6,146 nt of DNA from JAQGMJ01 sp036271855 (GTDB lineage: Bacteria > Pseudomonadota > Gammaproteobacteria > Burkholderiales > JAEUOS01), in contig DATAZV010000344.1 in the NCBI GenBank assembly GCA_036271855.1, positions 1 through 6,146 on the forward strand, in the 5' to 3' direction. This document shows positions 5,574 through 6,146 of this stretch, piece after piece (position 1 is the stretch's first letter; the number at the start of each line of letters is the position of its first letter). Position numbers and translations under genes: made by a program. The notes beneath the pieces are model-generated. The model ran no database searches, was not told where the DNA came from, and saw only the letters and a list, made by a program, of their open reading frames with translations.

Positions 5574-6146
5574 ATGGACCCTCGGAGACAAAACTTGCAA
5601 CAAAACCTGCAAACCCGCCGCCGCCTGCTCGGCGCCGCCGGCGCCCTCGGTGCCATGGCTGCGCTGCCCCTGCGCGCGCAGGCGGGCTACCCGAACAAGC
5701 CGATCCGCATCGTCGTGCCGCATTCCCCCGGCGTCTCGCCCGACGTGATCGCGCGCTTCATCGCCGACCGCATGTCGAAGGCCCTCGGCCAAAGCGTGTT
5801 CATCGAAAACAAGGCCGGCGCGGGCGGGCTGATCGGCGCGGAGTATGCGGCCACGATGCCGCCCGACGGCTACAACCTGTTCTTCACCGTCAAGGGCGTG
5901 ATGGCGATGGTGCCCAACGTCTACCCCAACCCGAAGTACAACCCGATGAGCGACTTTCGCGCCATCGCGCAAATCGCCACCGTGCCGCATGTGTTGACGG
6001 CGGCGCCCAACACCCCCTTCAACAACCTGAAGGAACTGGTGGAGTACGCAAAGGCCAACCCGGACAAGATCAACTTTGCCTCCAACGGCATCGGCAGCCA
6101 GCCGCACATGACAATGGAAGCCTGGCAGCACAAGCTCGGCATCAAG
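5574..6146 (+). CDS. Bug-family tripartite tricarboxylate transporter substrate-binding protein, N-terminal part
   Basis: Seen: 191 codons open to the right edge; the family is usually about 320-330 residues, so roughly 60% is present. The N-terminus has QTRRRLLGAAG followed by a hydrophobic stretch and LPLRAQAG, a signal peptide with a Tat-like arginine pair. The mature part has the family's opening YPNKPIRIVVPHSPG, then DVIARFIADRMSKALGQ, VFIENKAGAGGLIGAE, PPDGYNL and a second-half start near IATVPHVLTAAPNTPF and LKELVEYAKANPDKINFAS. Known: Bug proteins bind carboxylates or other small ligands in the periplasm, sometimes for a TctAB membrane pair, often as orphans or sensors. The usual glycine-rich ligand loop after the first strand (PFPPGGGTD in many members) is here PHSPGVSPD, which may alter ligand choice. 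It is divergent from the lipocalin-like gene and has its own ribosome site. No TctA or TctB gene is visible. Family assignment is secure; ligand unknown. Confidence 0.93.
   Translation, partial: MDPRRQNLQQNLQTRRRLLGAAGALGAMAALPLRAQAGYPNKPIRIVVPHSPGVSPDVIARFIADRMSKALGQSVFIENKAGAGGLIGAEYAATMPPDGYNLFFTVKGVMAMVPNVYPNPKYNPMSDFRAIAQIATVPHVLTAAPNTPFNNLKELVEYAKANPDKINFASNGIGSQPHMTMEAWQHKLGIK

Noticed and set aside
5379..6131. 250-codon minus-strand frame antisense to the Bug gene
   Set aside because: The plus strand has a ribosome site, signal peptide and conserved Bug motifs; the antisense frame is histidine- and valine-rich with none.

Overview
The window looks like GC-rich chromosomal DNA from a betaproteobacterium, most likely of the order Burkholderiales. 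This is inferred from the strong G/C bias at third codon positions and from a Bug-type (tripartite tricarboxylate transporter, TTT) solute-binding protein, a family greatly expanded in Bordetella, Achromobacter, Cupriavidus and relatives. No rRNA, tRNA, CRISPR array, insertion sequence, integrase or phage gene was seen. It reads as an accessory catabolic locus, not as a mobile island.

Layout from left to right. Positions 1-560 (minus) hold the N-terminal 186 residues of a zinc-dependent succinylglutamate desuccinylase/aspartoacylase-family enzyme that runs off the left edge. After a 127-bp gap comes a tight three-gene minus-strand operon, transcribed right to left: a triheme cytochrome c (4794-3463), a two-cluster [2Fe-2S] subunit (3466-2963) and a Tat-exported molybdopterin subunit (2979-688). 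The junctions are a 4-bp ATGA overlap and a 17-bp overlap, so the genes are probably translationally coupled. Together they encode a periplasmic molybdenum hydroxylase of the isoquinoline 1-oxidoreductase / nicotinate dehydrogenase (NicAB-like) type. Electrons should pass from the Mo centre through two [2Fe-2S] clusters to the cytochrome. Upstream on the same strand (5382-4900) is a small lipocalin-like protein. A 191-bp divergent control region (5383-5573) separates it from a plus-strand Bug-type periplasmic binding protein (5574 to the right edge, truncated).

How the genes may work together (inference): the Bug protein would capture an organic acid or similar compound in the periplasm, the molybdenum hydroxylase would oxidise an N-heterocycle or aldehyde there, and the zinc hydrolase could cleave an amide or acyl intermediate in the cytoplasm. 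The substrate cannot be read from the sequence.

The most noteworthy non-coding signal is the divergent region. A perfect 12-bp palindrome, TTGTCCGGACAA, overlaps the -35 box of the best predicted promoter for the Bug gene. A 15-bp inverted repeat with one mismatch brackets it almost symmetrically. This looks like an operator region for a ligand-responsive regulator encoded outside the window. I did not find a convincing undescribed system; the findings are modest and marked as such.
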